64,000 bases of DNA from Breoghania sp037026715 (GTDB lineage Bacteria; Pseudomonadota; Alphaproteobacteria; Rhizobiales; Stappiaceae): contig NZ_JBANCG010000013.1 of assembly GCF_037026715.1 (NCBI RefSeq), positions 1 through 64,000 on the forward strand, in the 5' to 3' direction. Shown in pieces: positions 62,301 to 64,000 of this stretch (within the stretch, counting starts at the first letter, position 1; every line of letters begins with the position of its first letter). The notes under the pieces were generated by a model. It did not search any database. It saw only the letters and a program-made list of their open reading frames with translations, and was not told where the DNA came from. A program made the translations under genes and the position numbers.

Positions 62301-62329
62301 GCCAAACGGGTCGGATCGACCCGTTTGGC
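62301..62329 (-). terminator. Terminator between der and the SDR gene
   Basis: Perfect 13-base stem (62301-62313 with 62317-62329), three-base loop GAT. On the leftward strand it is followed by GCTTTTTG, so it ends the SDR transcript; it may also slow der readthrough. Confidence 0.8.
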
Positions 62330-62367
62330 CAAAAGGTGCTTCGGCTACTATGGCTGGAGCGCGCGAT

Positions 62368-63108
62368 CTATTCAGCGACAAAGCTGTGGAGCTGTCGGCT
62401 CGGGAAATCGTAGAGCGCGCCCGTCTCGTCGAAGGCCGGAGACAGCAGGTCCATAATCGGACCGACGATTTCGCTCGGATGCGGCAGGGTTTCCGGATCT
62501 TCCCCCGGCATGGCCTTGGCGCGCATGGCTGTGCGCATCGGACCGGGATTGACGAGGTTGGCCCTCACCTTGCTCGTCGTCGCCGTTTCGCCTGCGTAGG
62601 TGCGTACCAGTGCTTCGAGCGCGGCTTTTGAGACCGAATAAATGCCCCAGTACGGCTTGCACTTGTGGGCTGCACCTGAGGAAATGAACACGGCGCGGCC
62701 GGCGTCGGAAGCGCGCAGGAGCGGATCGAGCGAGCGGATCAGCCGGTAGTTGGCGGTCACGTTGACCGCCATGACCTCTTCGAAGTCCTTCGGGTCTATG
62801 TGGCCGACCGGCGAAAGAATCCCTAAGAGCCCGGCATTGCCGACAAGCATGTCGAGCTTGCCCCATCGCTCGTAGATGGAGGCGCCGAGACGGTCTATTG
62901 CCTCGAAATCCATGAGGTCGAGCGGTACGAGCGTGGCGCTCCCGCCGGCCGCCTGAATTTCGTCGTCCAGATCCTCAAGCCCGCCGACCGTCCGGGCGAT
63001 CGCAACGATATGTGCGCCTTCCGCCGCGAGCCCCTTGGCCAGCTGGTAACCGATACCGCGTGACGCACCGGTCACGACGGCGAGCTTTCCTTCGAACCGT
63101 TTGGCCAT
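62368..63108 (-). CDS. Short-chain dehydrogenase/reductase
   Basis: 246 residues. NAD(P) motif VVTGASRGIGYQLA (about 11-24), NAG at about residue 91, active site Ser (FISSGAAH) and YSVSK (about 158-162). Similar to YciK-type SDRs; substrate unknown. It lies beside purF in Rhizobiales genomes. Confidence 0.9.
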   Translation of the reverse strand: MAKRFEGKLAVVTGASRGIGYQLAKGLAAEGAHIVAIARTVGGLEDLDDEIQAAGGSATLVPLDLMDFEAIDRLGASIYERWGKLDMLVGNAGLLGILSPVGHIDPKDFEEVMAVNVTANYRLIRSLDPLLRASDAGRAVFISSGAAHKCKPYWGIYSVSKAALEALVRTYAGETATTSKVRANLVNPGPMRTAMRAKAMPGEDPETLPHPSEIVGPIMDLLSPAFDETGALYDFPSRQLHSFVAE

Positions 63109-63159
63109 GGTCGAGCGACTCCGTGCAGGAGGAGGAAGGATATTCGCGAGGAAAGACGT

Positions 63160-64000
63160 TCAGCTGACCTCGACAAGACGGTTGAGCTGGCGAACCTCCG
63201 CACCTCCGGAGCGATCCGTGAGAGAGGTCGGATAGTCGCTCGTGAAGCAGGCGTCGCAATATTGCGGCGCGTCGCCGTTGCGCCCCGCTTCGCCAACCGC
63301 GCGGTAAAGGCCATCAATGGAGAGGAAGGCGAGGCTGTCGACCTTGATGTAGTCCGCCATCTCCTCGATCGACATGCGCGATGCGAGCAGCTTCGACTTT
63401 TCGGGGGTGTCGACGCCGTAGAAGCAGGAATCCCGCGTCGGCGGCGACGCAATGCGCATGTGCACTTCCTTGGCACCCGCCTCGCGCACCATCTGCACGA
63501 TCTTGAGCGAGGTGGTGCCGCGCACGATTGAATCGTCCACCAGCACCACGCGCTTGCCGTCGAGCATCGCCCGGTTGGCATTGTGCTTCAGCTTCACACC
63601 CATGTGGCGGATGGAGTCGGTGGGCTGGATGAAGGTTCGGCCGACATAATGGTTGCGGATGATGCCGAGTTCGAACGGCAGGCCTGCTTCCTGCGCGTAG
63701 CCGATGGCCGCCGGCGTGCCGGAATCGGGAACCGGAACGACGATATCGGCATCCACGCCGGATTCGCGGGCCAGTTCCTCGCCGATACGCTTGCGCACCG
63801 AATAGACATTGGTGCCGTTCACCGAGGAATCGGGACGGGCGAAGTAGACGTACTCGAAGATGCAAAAGCGCGAATGGTTGGATGTCGTGTGGAACGGCTT
63901 CATGCTCTGAAGGCCGTTCTCCGTGATCACGACGACCTCACCCGGCTCGACGTCACGTACGTAATGAGCGCCGATGATGTCGAGTGCGCAAGTCTCCGAC
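63160..64000 (-). CDS. purF: Amidophosphoribosyltransferase, C-terminal part, truncated by window edge
   Basis: The frame runs from the stop at 63160 to the right edge (first complete codon at 63999). Its visible start SETCALDIIGAHYVRDVEPG is internal PurF sequence. PRPP-binding motif RVVLVDDSIVRGTTS and PDSGTPAAIGYAQEAG are clear. First committed step of purine synthesis. The N-terminal glutaminase domain lies outside the window. Confidence 0.97.
   Translation of the reverse strand, partial: SETCALDIIGAHYVRDVEPGEVVVITENGLQSMKPFHTTSNHSRFCIFEYVYFARPDSSVNGTNVYSVRKRIGEELARESGVDADIVVPVPDSGTPAAIGYAQEAGLPFELGIIRNHYVGRTFIQPTDSIRHMGVKLKHNANRAMLDGKRVVLVDDSIVRGTTSLKIVQMVREAGAKEVHMRIASPPTRDSCFYGVDTPEKSKLLASRMSIEEMADYIKVDSLAFLSIDGLYRAVGEAGRNGDAPQYCDACFTSDYPTSLTDRSGGAEVRQLNRLVEVS

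Noticed and set aside
1..64000. CRISPR arrays, tRNA or rRNA genes, insertion sequences
   Set aside because: No regularly spaced repeats, cloverleaf-type sequences, rRNA segments or transposase frames were seen.

Overview
The window looks like a chromosomal segment of an alphaproteobacterium, most likely Hyphomicrobiales (Rhizobiales). The right end carries a conserved housekeeping block (panB, TPR membrane protein, bamB-like, der, SDR, purF), codon use is GC-rich, and the proteins are of alphaproteobacterial type. Genus is not resolved. No tRNA, rRNA, insertion sequence or CRISPR array was seen.

Layout. (1) 1-2255: island-like left end with a truncated AbiEi-type antitoxin and an unknown HTH protein. 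(2) 2256-7716: dabA-dabB, an energy-coupled inorganic-carbon uptake pair, with a small unknown gene behind it and a divergent LysR regulator. (3) 7954-13183: an apparent isonitrile biosynthesis operon: a PvcA/IsnA-type isonitrile synthase, a HAD phosphatase, a tyrosine-phosphatase-like protein, one polypeptide joining a second PvcA-like domain to an Fe(II)/2-oxoglutarate oxygenase domain, and a family-1 glycosyltransferase. (4) 13256-19191: a large GT-C-like membrane protein, an orphan rmlA, a TetR regulator and a Bcr/CflA-type exporter. The isonitrile and exporter promoters share a dyad (CTATC, four bases, GATAG), which suggests one product-sensing circuit. (5) 19240-26034: a HAD-UbiA fusion, DprE1-like and DprE2-like enzymes, an epimerase, an FAD oxidoreductase, a methyltransferase and GtrA. 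Together these resemble the mycobacterial route to polyprenyl-phosphoryl-D-arabinofuranose.

(6) 26549-49764: a complete formate hydrogenlyase locus. fdhD-hypB-hypF(short)-hypC-hypD-hypE read rightward. The hyfABCDEFGHIJ-hycI-foc operon reads leftward and has the gene order of E. coli hyf. hydN-fdhF-hypA-lysR read rightward from the divergent promoter region. FdhF has Cys140 in place of selenocysteine. A perfect FNR/FixK box lies between the two divergent units. The only HypF-type gene here is a C-terminal (Kae1-like) half.

(7) 49851-55106: a TetR repressor divergent from an RND efflux pair that has no outer-membrane factor gene. (8) 55253-64000: GNAT, L,D-transpeptidase, PilZ, NnrU, panB, a TPR membrane protein, BamB-like, Der, SDR and partial PurF.

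The best candidates for an undescribed system are the isonitrile operon with its fused synthase-oxygenase and shared operator, and the adjoining arabinofuranosyl-lipid pathway with its GT-C-like protein. All functional calls rest on reading motifs and gene order; no database search was run.
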